64,000 nucleotides of DNA from the NCBI GenBank assembly GCA_021234155.1, contig JAJEKV010000003.1:17348386-17412385 (forward strand), read 5' to 3'. Made by a program: the position numbers and the translations under genes. This document shows positions 13,401 to 23,060 of this stretch, piece after piece (position 1 is the stretch's first letter; each line of letters opens with the position of its first letter). Source of the DNA: Isoetes taiwanensis. Its lineage: Eukaryota > Streptophyta > Lycopodiopsida > Isoetales > Isoetaceae. Under the pieces are notes generated by a model. It saw only the letters and a program-made list of their open reading frames with translations. It had not been told where the DNA came from and did no database searches.

Positions 13401-15996
13401 AGAATCTTGATTTTTCTTATTAGTAAGCCTACTCCCAAACAGAGATGCTCAAAGAATGGCTGCTTCCATGCGCCCCCTGTCGGCCGAGGAACAAAGGTTG
13501 CGGTATACGCGAATGCTAGCTGGTCGTAACATGCAGCCTCAAGGAAATTCAGATCCTGGTGGTCTTTCCTTGACAAGTGTATCTAATGCGGCAGAATGTG
13601 GCATGCCAATGATGAATGCTGGAAACACAGGGGGCTGATGGGAGGATTTTGTCGCGGTGTGTGTCTTTGGCAAGGCCTGGTCTACAGAGTATACTTCCCC
13701 GTGTGCCTGGTATGTCTTCAGGTGCAAATATGATGCTACCTCCTGGAAGTATTGCATCCACTGCAGTGGTTGCAATGCCTGGAATGAAAAGATGCAAAGA
13801 AGTAATTCAGCTCCTTGAGTATGCGGCTCTGGTATTTGATTTATATCAGATATTTTGCCATGGCTAAATGTGCGTTCCTTTCTGTTGGCAGTCAGGTAGG
13901 TGCTCAGAAGATCAGAAACAGCTTTTAGTTCAAGAATTACAACATCTTGCTGCCCAAGGAAGTCCACAAGCCATTCAAGGATTGAACAGTCTAAATATCA
14001 ATATACCAAGTGGCTCATCAAGTCAGAACTTTACAGTTCAGCCACAACACCTAAGTCCTCACAAGCAGAAACAACAGCAGAGCATTAATCAAAACCAAGC
14101 ATATATGGCTGTTGTGCGTAACCAGATGCAGCAGCAGAAATATCAACAGCAGCCAGCACAGCAGCAGCAGCAGCAGCAAGAGCAGTCAGTGCAGCAGCAG
14201 CAACAACATAAGAGATTATTTCGCCATCACAGGAGCAGCAACCACAGCTTCCAAGTGGCTCAATTCCGTTGCAACTACAGCAATCATTACCCTCAAACTC
14301 ACAGCATCAGAACCTCGGGCAGGTGCAACTACAGCAACTGCCAATAACTTCTGAACTGCCACCACAAGACCATTCAATGTCGTCACTTCCTGCCCATCAG
14401 ACAGTGCAGTCATCACAACAGCAAGCAGTAGTAGTGCAGTCTCAACAGCAACATCAGGCCTCATCCAATTGCTCACAGCAGACAAAACCACCACAAAACA
14501 TCAAGTTTCACAACAGGTGCAATCACCGCCGGCCTTGGCACAGCAGCAGGTTACATGCCAATTGCAGCCGCCGCATCAGGTAAACACGTTCCAAGCCCAA
14601 TCTGTTATTCAGTCTCAGATGCAGCAACAAGCACAGCACTCACAGCAGATGACAAAGTCTGGCAAAGGCGTGAGGCGGGCATTGCACAAGGACATGCCAC
14701 ACAGCCAAATGTGGTGCTGAGACATGAGGGGCGGCCAGTTTACTGGTCAGCTTCAGAATCAGCCTACATCACACCTTGCTTCAGGGCATAGGATGTTCTC
14801 GACACAAGGACCTTACCAAACAGGAAAGCCTTTCCTCCCAACTGCTCAGCAAACGGTTCCTGGGCAATCTATCCAGCTGCAGGCCCAAAATCAATCTCAA
14901 ACTCAAGTGCAAGTCCAGGCTGCTAATGTTTCTCAGGTTGTGCCAACACAGAAGGGGTCAGTCAAGCAACAACACCAAAGTAGTCAGCAGCAGCAGGAGC
15001 AGCAGCAGTGTTCAGCATCTCCCTCAACACCCCCTTCACAGCCTCAATCTCCACCATCATCCCAGCAGCAACCTATTCAGCAGGTTCCCACCTTACCCGT
15101 ACCATCTATACAACGTCGTCAGGCTACCCAACCTCCACCTCGCCGTCGAAATTGCAACAACGGCAAACAGGATCCATCAATTCTGTTCAACAGCAAAGTC
15201 AGCCATCTTTACATTCCCAAATTGCACATCAGCATGGTGCTCTTCCTTACTTAGCAAACATGAATATTGGAATTCCTAATGGTCTGCCACTTTCATCTGC
15301 CATAGGAAGTTCAGCTCCTTGGCGTCCTAGTCAAAAATTTTCTGCCATGTCAGGTGGCATGTACAACTTGACCAGAAATAGCTCTGGGGTGACAAATCAA
15401 GTCTCTGTTTTGTCGGCTGCAACAGGAACGATGTTAGCTGTTTCTAATAGTAGCAATGGGGCCTCTTTATCAACTTCTGGTCTTCCACATTCAAATACAA
15501 TTGGATTGCCACAGCAGGCACCTTTGATGCAAGCAGGGCCAGGTTTACATTGTCAAAAGACAGGCCTTTCATCTGCAGGGAACAAAGTTTCTGTGCCACA
15601 AATTCCAGCTCGTCCACTTGGGAGTTCGGCATCGACTGTCTCCACTGCCTCCACTAGCACTATCCATACAAAATCACCAGGTGGATCACCGGGAGCAATT
15701 GGTAGTTTATCACTTCAAGGAGTTACGATGCCTTCCCTGGGTTCATCAATGCCCACATCACCTCCAATGCTTATGTATGGTGCACAGGTAATAACTAGAA
15801 TCCAAAGTGCAATTAGTTTCAGGACTGATTTTTCGTTTCTGCACAGGGCCGTCAAATGCTTGCTACATCACCCATAGCAGGGACAGTTCAGCATGGTACA
15901 TTCCCAGCATCTTGTGATCCTATCTCTGGAACCGTGGGCTTACCTGGCAATAATTCAACTTTTACAGCTGTGACTTCTCCTGCTTCACCTCAATAG
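1500..15996 (+). CDS. EAF1: EAF1-type chromatin modification protein (HSA + SANT), copy A, disrupted
   Basis: Plant EAF1 is the platform subunit of the nuclear NuA4-type histone acetyltransferase and SWR1-type complexes. Phase-consistent exons: 1500-1588, 1645-1699, 1775-1860, 1935-2848, 2990-3069, 6246-6368, 6488-6742, 7329-7490, 8041-8124, 8230-8817, 8932-8985, 9045-9120, 9188-9387, 9458-9523, 9617-9697, 9770-9907, 9982-10095, 13013-13101, 13208-~13380, 13443-~13818, 13892-15787, 15847-15996, giving about 1950 aa, the usual family size. The N-terminal block reads AIEKAQAELR, then RRRELEFLER and GGNPLDF. The HSA domain (about 432-505) contains HWDFVLEEMAWLANDF. The SANT domain (about 936-1000) contains PWSTVEDQ and ends KPKDCKERHKFL. 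The tail from about 1275 is glutamine-rich. Copy A is broken by a 26-bp loss at 13379 that removes a splice donor and by frame slips near 13625, 14222, 14493, 14668, 14727 and 15137. All of these read through in copy B, so sequence error is as likely as decay. Confidence 0.9.
3380..5335 (-). mobile_element. LINE 3' portion with captured gene fragment, in EAF1 intron 5
   Basis: Antisense to EAF1. Bases 5330-4925 match the C-terminal part of the LINE at 10170-12420, including a zinc-knuckle-like segment ending DEHFIFTCPVYYF (frame shifted). LINE homology resumes at about 3880 with LMKYYDQ and QTEISSFF and runs to a 3' tail of AAAG-type purines near 3380-3420. Between these blocks lies about 1 kb from a GH31 gene. 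Only about 15 LINE codons are missing at the junction. The 3' end carries the family's terminal word (TTAATAAATCTTTC on the minus strand). It is present at the same place in copy B (46640-48600). Confidence 0.75.
3885..4770 (-). pseudogene. Fragment of a GH31 alpha-glucosidase / sulfoquinovosidase-like gene (5' end)
   Basis: Minus-strand start codon at 4569-4567 with about 200 bases of probable 5' UTR before it. The reading begins MEQKHVKRIVNNPFP, continues with SWSVGNDHGF and LSVFHVDDPEKIVWS, then after a frameshift near 4280 continues ESRGSFALKD and PHQTIEAIQ, and ends near FARYWLTFAEKRD. From memory of plant GH31 proteins of the YihQ/HGL1 type, this order (NNPFP, VGND, WST, ESRGSF, HQTIE) matches their N-terminus. 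No catalytic domain is present, so it cannot be an active enzyme. It is flanked on both sides by LINE sequence. The alternative is an unrelated host exon; I favour GH31. Confidence 0.6.
5383..5760 (-). mobile_element. LINE 3'-end fragment with AAAG tail
   Basis: An AAAG microsatellite at about 5383-5400 is followed by the family's 3'-terminal word and a hairpin at 5420-5434 (AGACC stem, 5-base loop). The next 300 bases resemble, on the minus strand, the lysine/arginine-rich C-terminus of the LINE at 10170. The copy is strongly 5'-truncated and lies just beyond the 5' end of the preceding LINE. Copy B equivalent: about 48639-49020. Confidence 0.65.
6788..7068 (+). repeat. Intronic tandem duplication, two units of ~140 bp
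   Basis: Two imperfect copies of a block beginning AAGCACACTTTTCTTTTATC and ending near a TGTA(T/C)CATGAGCA word lie back to back in the EAF1 intron between the HSA exon and the next exon. Copy B has the same pair at about 50050-50330. Confidence 0.8.
10170..12420 (-). mobile_element. 5'-truncated LINE retrotransposon in EAF1 intron 17, antisense
   Basis: The 3' tail at 10171-10205 is an AAAG microsatellite (CTTT on the element strand), preceded on the element strand by a 6-bp-stem hairpin at 10223-10237. Coding sequence covers the reverse transcriptase from just before the palm to the C-terminus. The 5' end falls near 12370-12420, so the endonuclease and ORF1 are missing. No clear target-site duplication was found. 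The copy B element is at 53360-55600, so the insertion predates the separation of the copies. Confidence 0.85.
10350..12373 (-). pseudogene. LINE reverse transcriptase and C-terminal region, frameshifted
   Basis: Read on the minus strand, 12373-11642 gives RT motifs VDFRKAFDTVPR, GVKQGCPHSPTLF and the catalytic YADD (LLYADDVVLI). It continues through 11388-10868 to a zinc-knuckle-like CPMC-x10-HFIFTCP segment near 10830. The tail (10835-10350) contains QTEITDFF at 10616-10593 and a second RRGIMKYF word within a Lys/Arg-rich stretch. Frameshifts lie near 11650 and 10870 in this copy. In copy B 54860-53892 is one open frame of 322 residues, which supports a once-continuous ORF. Confidence 0.85.
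14120..14210 (+). repeat. CAG-rich polyglutamine-coding tract in EAF1
   Basis: Imperfect CAG/CAA repeats encode a run of glutamines with occasional Ala, Glu and Ser in the C-terminal exon. The surrounding 500 residues are also rich in Gln, Ser and Pro, as in plant EAF1 tails. The length of the run is the same in both copies (copy B about 57335-57420). Confidence 0.85.
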
Positions 15997-16787
15997 GTTG
16001 TAATATATTACCAGTAAACAAGCTCCAATCCGGGTCTGCGATTGGTGCATCTGGCAGGGGTCCTTCAAATTTTACACCTTATAGAGCAAGACCCTGAACG
16101 TTGTTGGAACATGAATGGAACAGTTGCTTCTATTCCCTTTTTTATTGTAAATTTTCTTCAGCAAAGAAGCGGTGGCAAAACATCACATTTTTCTAGATGA
16201 GGTATTATTACCAGAATAAAAATATAGATTAATAGATAATAATATAAAAGATTGTCATCACGGTGGATGATGGCTGGGCGATAATCAGATAACATTTGCA
16301 TTTTGTGTAAAGATATGAAGATACTTATTGATTATGGAGCTGTATCATGCAACACCTGACTATGGACAGGTAGTCATTAACCCAAGAACTTACATTGATT
16401 AGAATGTGAGTAGACTAATGTGCTAGATATGTCATTATGCAGCATACTAGATGGTTCTCGTTATGAAGTTCTTTCATAGGCTTGGGGGATGCTCTTTCTC
16501 AGGTAAATCACCCATCAAGTTTCAATCCTCTTTTTCCTTGTTTTTGAATATGTGTAGTGATTAGATGGGCTTCTGTTTTACAGGTAATAAAGGTTCTAGC
16601 ATGTAAATTATGAGGCAGACATGTTCAACCAGGACTGGGCTCATACACACCCAGATGTGACATTTCTTCTTGGGGCATCTCATGACTAACTGGAGGTTTG
16701 CATGAATGCCAATTTGCAAAAGAAATGGCAATTGTATTTATATTGATTTGTAAATCACATCCTTCTTTTAATGGCCTTTAATTTGTT
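15997..16787 (+). terminator. EAF1 3' UTR and candidate polyadenylation region, copy A
   Basis: The stop codon TAG at 15994-15996 is followed by T-rich sequence (16136-16160) and an AATAAA at 16215-16220. No further gene is visible up to about 16.8 kb. Copy B equivalent begins after 59207, with AATAAA near 59428. Confidence 0.5.
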
Positions 16788-16820
16788 TTGATCCAATCTC
16801 CAATTTTTTGTGGGTTGAGA

Positions 16821-17102
16821 TTAATCTGCAGAACAAGGTTGATTCATCCCATTAGCCTGCAGGGAGCCAGCAATGTCTGTGACATTCAAGCAATGGAAAC
16901 CAGTCTCAGGTCGAGGCTCCAAACTTATTGTTCTGTGAATCTCCAATGTCCCGTCATTGTCACTATGATTGTTCACTTTGAGGATAAATTCTGATATCAG
17001 TTGTTCTGGGGGTGGGATTAATAGATATTTGGGAGGGTGAATGCCATGCCATTGCTGATATCTGGTATCCAGCTTGAATGCTGTCACATATGTGTTGAAC
17101 AC
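16821..17102 (-). CDS. Small open frame, 93 residues, function unknown
   Basis: A minus-strand frame starting MFNTYVTAFKLDTRYQQWHG. Its copy B counterpart (60065-60349, 94 residues) stays open despite small differences at both ends. The protein has no signal peptide or membrane segment that I can see, and I recognise no family. It overlaps the region 0.8-1.1 kb downstream of the EAF1 stop, in the opposite direction. It may be a gene remnant or chance. Confidence 0.25.
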   Translation of the reverse strand: MFNTYVTAFKLDTRYQQWHGIHPPKYLLIPPPEQLISEFILKVNNHSDNDGTLEIHRTISLEPRPETGFHCLNVTDIAGSLQANGMNQPCSAD

Positions 17103-17879
17103 ACTATTGATGGACGCGGACGATTTAAACTCAAGGCTATGTGTATATAGATCTAATTCTACTTATATCATCAATTTGCAATTGCATGATATAAATATGC
17201 CTAATGCCAAATATGCTAATCCAATTCTAGTTTAGTGAACCAATAAATAAGTGTAAAACTAGAGCTATCTATTTTAAGTTGGTCTATGTTAATCAATGCC
17301 ATATATGAGAGAGATGGGATCATGGAGACTGTAAACAATGGCACCAAACAGCAAATCTTATTCCGGTTTATTCCAAGAAAATTTGATTGGAATAAATTCC
17401 TGAAATTTCATTTCTAAGTGTCAGAATTTTGCATGCATTAATATGGCTTCAATTGAAGAGTACATAGTATTGCTGGCAACATTCTTTTACTAACCACAAA
17501 AAGAAGAGAATGCAGTCCATTTTTGTAACGTGCATTTCCTTACCAGAATTGGTAAATAATGTTGATCTACCTTTCAATGAGGGGTAATTTGGGGGAATGA
17601 TAATTAGTAACAAGAACTTACAAATTAAATAGTACCTACATAGAGGATGTAAAATGGAGAACTTGCCATACTTGCTCTATTTTTTGATAAATGTTGGACT
17701 ATATTAAAATCTTTATAGTTAGAAGCTATGAAAGCCTTTCCTTGGAATATTACGTACAGGCCTTGAGTTCGTGAGTCCGTTTAAAGAAATAGCGTCTGTG
17801 AGTCTGTATTCCACGTCCTATCGACGGTCAAGAAGGCGCCACGTTGCGCGATCTCGACCCTCCGTAGGGGCTTCAAAAT

Positions 17880-17956
17880 ATTTTATGTTGTGAGGGATTC
17901 AAACCACAGCCCATGCCCCCTAAACCCCCCATACTTACCAGTAGGCCAAGCATTAG
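17880..17956 (-). mobile_element. Second tRNA-derived SINE-like head
   Basis: Minus strand: an A-box-like TGGCCTACTGG at 17948-17938 and a B-box-like GGTTTGAATCCC at 17905-17894. A glycine-tRNA-like fold cannot be closed, so a SINE head is more likely than a tRNA gene. It belongs to a different family from the element at 700-960. The body boundaries are not clear. Copy B equivalent about 61090-61166. Confidence 0.45.
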
Positions 17957-18009
17957 GTTGTTAAAAAAACAAGAAGTTCAAATTTAGTTAAAGGTGTAAT
18001 CGATTCAAG

Positions 18010-18600
18010 AATGCTATAAGATGTTCTAGAATGGTTGTAGAATCTTCTGGAATGTTCTAGATGCTCGTGGGTAAGAACCTCAATCTAAAACGTGGTAATT
18101 TTTTTGAAATTTTGTAAACACTCAAAATAGAATGTTCTAGATTGTTCCAGATGCTGTTGGGTAAGCACCTTAGTCTAAAAATAGTAAATTTTTTTGGAAC
18201 TTTGTAAACACTCAGAATAGAATGTTTTAGAATGTTTCAGATGCTCATGGGTAAGCACCTCAGTCTAAAAATAGTAGGTTTTTGAAAACTTTGCAAACAC
18301 TCAAAATAGAATGTTCTAGAATGTTTCAGATGCTCATGGTAAGCACATCAGCCTAAAAATAGAAAGTTTTTTTGAACTTGAAAATAACTGAAAATAGGAT
18401 GTTCTAAATAGCTCTAGAATCTTCTAGAATGTTCTGGTGGGTAAGCACCTCAATCCAAAAAATAAAAGTTTTTTTTTTTGAAAATTTGTAAAGAGCAAAA
18501 GTAGAATGTTCTAGAACCTTCCAGATGCTCCGGGTAAGCAATGTTCTAAAAACATGCTCATGGGTAGGTCCCTCAGTTTAAAAATAGAAAGTTTTGAAAC
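18010..18600 (+). repeat. Tandem ~90-100-bp repeat array carrying heat-shock-element motifs
   Basis: About six degenerate units contain AGAATGTTCTAGAATG-like words, then a GATGCTCATGGGTAAGCACC-like word, then CTAAAAATAG, then a T/A-rich stretch. Alternating GAA and TTC pentamers form perfect four-unit heat shock elements at 18040-18057, 18417-18434 and 18504-18521, with a perfect three-unit element at 18309-18321. Copy B keeps the array at 61215-61830, with a matching perfect element at 61259-61276. Confidence 0.8.
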
Positions 18601-18659
18601 TTTGCAAGTTCACCTACTACCATTTCCAAAGTATTGCTTATTTTTGAAAACTTTCTATT

Positions 18660-19420
18660 GTTAGACTGGGTGATACTTAGAATTGGTAGTCGGTGTTGGT
18701 AGTAGATATAAGTAACCTCCTCATAGTTGATCCTTTGGAATTGGTACTAAGTGTAATAAGTAATGAGACTTTGGAATTGATAGTAAGTGTGAGTAAGCTC
18801 CCAATGGGTGATATTTTGGAATTGGTAATAAATATTGATAGTAGGTGTGTATAAGCTCCACATGGGTGATATTTTAAAATTGTAGTAGGTATGAGTCAAC
18901 TCCTCATGTATTATATCTTAGGTGTGAGTCAATTTTTCATGGGTAATACTTTGGATACTTTAGAAGGTCCTCATAAATGGGAGTGACATAGGTAGGTATG
19001 CTTTTGTCCAAACCGGGCGAAGGCTGAGGCCGAGTCATGTGTGATACTTTTAAATTGATAGCAAGCGTGAGTCAACTTTTCATGGGTGATACTTCGAAAT
19101 TGGTAGAAGGTGTGAGGAATGTTGAGTACAATAGGTGCGAGTCAGCTTCTCATGAGCGATACTTTTGAAATTGGTAGTAGGTGTGAGTAAGCTTCTAATG
19201 GGCGATACTCTCGAATTAGTAGTAGATATGGTAAAGGCCCTCATGGGTGTTGATGTGGTATGGGTCCTCATAAATGCATATCCTCATGGTTCCTCATGGG
19301 TGCATGCACGGGTGTACATAGCTGAGGAATATTTCAAAAGAATCGAGGCCGAGGAGTCAATGCAAATGATCCTTACAGGTGATAGTTAAGAAGGTCCCCA
19401 TAAGTGGGAGTGACATGGGT
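18660..19420 (+). repeat. Second tandem array (GGGTGATACTTTGGAATTGG-type unit)
   Basis: Degenerate units of roughly 50-70 bases repeat words like GGTGATA, GGAATTGGTAGTA, GGTGTGAGTAAGCTCC and CATGGG. Short open frames across it on both strands are explained by the repeat. Copy B equivalent about 61870-62640. Confidence 0.75.
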
Positions 19421-19597
19421 GAGAATGCTTTTGCCCAAACCGAGCCGAGAAATAGTGCCAAAGATGTGTAAACCGAGACGAGGCCTCGACCAAAAAGGCC
19501 AAGGCTGAGCCGAGGAATCGATTAAAAAAGAAAAGGGTAGCGGCCCCTTTTCTAGTCCTATCCTCCTATTCTTCTACTATTCTACTATCTATCTAAC

Positions 19598-19607
19598 TAT
19601 ATATAAG
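19598..19607 (+). promoter_or_regulatory. TATA box of an unidentified promoter
   Basis: TATATATAAG sits after a pyrimidine-rich, CT-repeat stretch and about 60 bases after a GC-rich inverted repeat (AAAAGGGG...CCCCTTTT, perfect in copy B at about 62745-62766). It lies 1.1-1.6 kb downstream of the heat-shock-element array and follows the second tandem array. I cannot assign a transcript. It could be a retroelement LTR promoter. Copy B: 62812-62821. Confidence 0.45.
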
Positions 19608-19609
19608 AT

Positions 19610-20880
19610 TATTCAAACGAAAAAAGCTTTTGGAATTATCTATATTTTCCGGTTAGGTTTTCCGGTTACGCGAGCAGGAGTGATGCCTGTTTCTTTCATA
19701 GCCGATGCATTTCAGGTGCTTTGAGAAGAAGACATGCTTGCCAGCGCAGACTCGGAGGAAAATTTTTTATGTCGGCTTCCAAAAAAAACTCGGGCAAGAA
19801 TAATGGGTTCTCCAAAATATTCTCCTCCGATGTGTGCCGACAGCATATGTAGCCATGGGCGGAGTATTTGAGGTGGATTTAGGACCAAGCAAGGTTCAAG
19901 AACGAATACAACAAGGATGTAGAAGAGAAGATCTGCAGGGGTATTTAGATACGCCCAACACTGTAGTATTTTGAAGATTGGCCTCAAAATCGTCAAACAA
20001 AAGCTTCAACAGGGCTTCTGGGAGCAAACTGAAGCAGGCTGCAGAGATTACCAAAAAGGGGGTTCTACATCTTACTAAGATTTAAATTCGTCCTCAAATC
20101 TCCTAAGATATTGGCCGCAAGCTGTGTGCAGGTGTTTCGAAAACCCTGTTTTTCAAAATATTTAAAGTTGTTCTTTTCAGATGGACTTTAAGCACAGAGT
20201 ATGAAAAGATATTTTAGGAAGTGGGACATAGTTATTTTGTGTTAATTTGGTGACAAATTCACAAATTATGTCTGCCGTAAGTCTGCCCTGTTTCGTGGCT
20301 GTGATCTCGTTGTGATTTTTCGTCCAATAAACTAAATGGGCTAATTACAAGCTGTGGCCTTTGGGTAGATTGACTGTACAATCTTATATGGGTAATCCGA
20401 ATCTATTTGGGGAATTATGCCATAACAGTGTCGAAAAAATGATAGAACAACAATGCCTTCGCCTGCTGTATTCTCTGAAAAAATAGAGTTCAAACTATGA
20501 TTGGGAAATTCCTATGATCCTTTGAGGGATTATGGAATAAATGAATAGTTGTTGTTCACTGATGCTAAGCCGACTTAAAAACTAAGGACCAGCGGGTCTG
20601 AGCAGAAGGTCAGCCGGGTCTAGCATCAATTTGAAGTGGTTGTGATTCTCATAACTTTCTAGAACTCTTATGGATCCGCCATCTACAGAAGGAACGTTGG
20701 TCTGTTATACTATACTGGTCTGTTATGCTAAAATCGACCTCCAGTTAGAGATCAACAGGTCTGATCATATGCTGTAGGAAACTGTGGATTGAGCCAACAA
20801 GAATCCGAATGCAACTGGATTATCTACCCCTGTTAAAAAAGGCCAGAGCTTTTCTATGGCAAAAAGATGGCCATTGTCCT
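19610..20880. other. No recognised gene; unassigned sequence after the TATA box
   Basis: It contains a 94-residue minus-strand frame (19712-19996) that is identical in copy B (62926-63210), and otherwise only AT-rich sequence. I recognise no family. Copies A and B differ here in several short GC-containing patches (20050-20150 against 63245-63350). Confidence 0.4.
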
Positions 20881-21645
20881 TCATGTGGATGATGATGTGG
20901 AGGTGCTAATGATGATGTGGCATGGTGATGTGTCATCTTAAGGATGCCATTTGAAGGCTTTTTGCAAAAAATTGGAGTATGAACATGGTGACGTGTATGA
21001 CATGACATGGCAAGAAGGGTGACATGTGTGATGACTTGGCATCTCAAATGTATTTTTCATGGGTCAACTTTGGTATAAATGCATAACATTGGCATTTTCT
21101 TGACTTTTGAGTGTTTTCCTTAGGGATTTTATGATGTTCTCTCCTCCTTGACTTTGAGGGAGGGAATGTTGACTTTTGACCACATGTATGACCAAGTCAA
21201 GTGAAGTTTAGAACTTTGAATGATGTAGAAATGGTATGGTAAGTATATGGCATGTGAATGACTCGTGAAAGTGTAGTTTTGACTAGAAAAAAACTTCAAG
21301 GCCAAATTTGACTTGGAAATGAGGTGTAGTCGTGGAATTCAAGAGTTCATGGGCATTTCATGGTGGTAGAAGGCATGGGAGATGTGGAATGGGAATCAAA
21401 GTGTGCAACAATGCCAAGAACTCAAATGATCACATACCAAGAAATCTTCAAGGGGTCTTCTTTCTTTTGCTTGATTCTCCCTTTGCCTCATTTGTGTAAC
21501 CTGAGTCAATTGTCCTCACCTTGCTCTTCAAGCCTTCAATGTGTGCCAAAAAAGAATTCTTCTTGTGCCTTAAAATTCAGATCAAAGTGTGAGGATTAGT
21601 CTTCAAAATATGTCTTGTTCTTCCATGCTGCCATAGCATGGCAAA
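20880..21645 (-). mobile_element. LTR remnant of the 36.5-39.1-kb gypsy family, minus orientation
   Basis: It aligns in the same orientation with 37140-37735: GATGATGTGG words, a GTTTTCCTTAGGGATTTTA-type block, then TCAAAGTGTGAG and the terminal CCATGCTGCCATAGCATGG (near 21620-21640). It therefore reads as an LTR of a minus-strand element. It abuts, head to head, plus-oriented LTR sequence starting at 21650. Its inner part is missing. Confidence 0.7.
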
Positions 21646-21654
21646 GAACGATCT

Positions 21655-22050
21655 CATTCCTATCCTTGATACCTTTGCTTGCCTCATAATCCATATTCTA
21701 CTTTCATCTCCCTTAGCAAGTTTGGCAAATGGCATTTTCTCTAGTCAAAACACACCACTCGTATACCATTCATACACCATACCACTCTCAATCATCTTAA
21801 AAAAGCAAAAAATTCTACTCAATTTGGCTTTTCCGACCATCTAAAATCATCTAAAAGTCAAACTAGAGAGAGAGAGTGCACAATTTCCAAAGAAAACCAT
21901 GAAGAAGTCAAATGATCAAGTTGATGCCTAAGGGTTCCAAGTTCATGTGCACTAGTGCCAAATTGATCCATGTCATCAAATCACCACCACAATATACCAT
22001 CCACATCACCACCAAGTATGCCATGTCATCACACATGTCACCTTCCATAA
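21655..22050 (+). repeat. 5' LTR remnant of the gypsy element
   Basis: Direct repeat of 27612-28049, beginning at CCTATCCTTGATACC and ending at CACCTTCCATAA. The downstream part of the LTR seen at the 3' end, including its TATA box, is absent here. Confidence 0.85.
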
Positions 22051-22059
22051 GTTCTGAAT

Positions 22060-22296
22060 CTAACCAAAGAGGATGAATTTGCTATCACTATTTACATTGA
22101 GGAGCATGTGTTGACTCAAGAAGACTCTGATCTAGGAGTCTTAATATGTGTTGCCAGAATGGGTAAAAAAATATTAACCAAAGTGCTGCTAGATGGAGGA
22201 TCACTACTCAATGTGATGCCTCATCATATCATGAGATTATGTGGTCTAGAAATTGACAAGAAAGATCAATGTAGAAGGAATTGTTGTGGCTGCTAA
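22060..22296 (+). pseudogene. Gypsy aspartic protease remnant
   Basis: The reading has EDSDLGVLICVARMGKK then VLLDGGSLLNVMPHHI, a retroviral-type aspartic protease active site in the D-G-G-S form found in many plant gypsy elements. It stops at 22296 after a frame slip. It belongs to the element at 21650-29000 and lies directly after the LTR remnant. Confidence 0.65.
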
Positions 22297-22619
22297 TTTT
22301 GTGGTTGTTGCATTTAAAGGGATTGATGAGAAGTCCGACATCTATGATCCGCCTCCCCGAAGACAAGGGATGCAAGACCCAGATGGTCAAGAGGAGAATG
22401 TACCATATCAAATGGCAGAAAAAAGGTAACTCTTTACAATAAGGTGGAAGAATTTGAAGCTCTAAATTTCATTGAAGAAGATATTTTGGTGCCAAATCCC
22501 TGTGGAGAATATGAGCTTGCTACATCTGAGCAAGTGCTAGAGCCAAAACCTTCTATTGAGTGAATTTGTCTAAAAGTGAGAGCTTTGCTTATTCATGGTT
22601 TGATGGCTGTTTTTCAAAA

Positions 22620-23060
22620 GATTAAGTGTGGCCTCCTCCGCCGCAATTCTCAAGGACTCTTCAAATAGATTTCTTGCCAAATTAGGAAAGATTTTTCCTA
22701 ACATTACTTCCAACATGGCAGAACACAAAGCACTGATAGCAGGATTGCAAGAAGCTAAGAATCTAGGTATGAACAATATTGTCATTTTTGGTGATTCACA
22801 ACTTGTTTGCAGATAGGTGTTGAGAGAATATCAAGCAAAAAATGAAGACATGATCTTGCTGAGGGACAAACCTTTGGACTTTGAGCCTTGGAAATTGTGC
22901 CATGTGCCAAGAGAACAAAATTGTGAAGCAGATGCATTGTGCAGGAGTGTTCTACTTGAACATCTGGCTGAAGGAGCAATAAAAGAGGAGGATTTAGAAA
23001 AATATGACTTGCAGCAACTTTATCCAATCTTGGTAATTAATGCAAGTGAAGAGAAACAGG
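22620..23060 (+). pseudogene. Extra (archaeal-type) RNase H domain located before the RT
   Basis: Words in order are NMAEHKALIAGLQEAKNLG, IVIFGDSQLV, a stop, then CHVPREQNCEADALCR. The Glu of MAEHKAL and the Asp residues of GDSQL and EADAL are the usual catalytic positions; the first Asp is lost. The pattern matches the additional RNase H of Tat-type gypsy elements. It precedes the RT by about 100 residues, while a second RNase H remnant follows the RT. Confidence 0.7.

Larger units (their letters stand above)
1..20780 (+). repeat. Copy A of a >=20.7-kb near-identical direct duplication
   Basis: Base 1 aligns with base 43271 and base 20780 aligns with base 64000, in the same orientation. Exons, introns, intronic LINEs, SINEs and downstream tandem arrays are all shared, with stretches of hundreds of bases identical. 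The offset drifts from 43270 at the start to about 43220 at the end because of small indels. Both boundaries lie outside the window, so the true unit length is unknown. Differences are mostly short scrambled patches or single-base indels, plus a 68-bp and a 26-bp deletion. Confidence 0.97.

Noticed and set aside
14216-14583. Separate short plus-strand genes in the Q-rich region of copy A
   Set aside because: These are fragments of the EAF1 C-terminal exon split by single-base frame slips. In copy B the exon is one open frame.
18010-19420. CRISPR-like regular repeats
   Set aside because: Units are degenerate, adjacent without unique spacers, and lie in a plant nuclear genome. They are tandem arrays.
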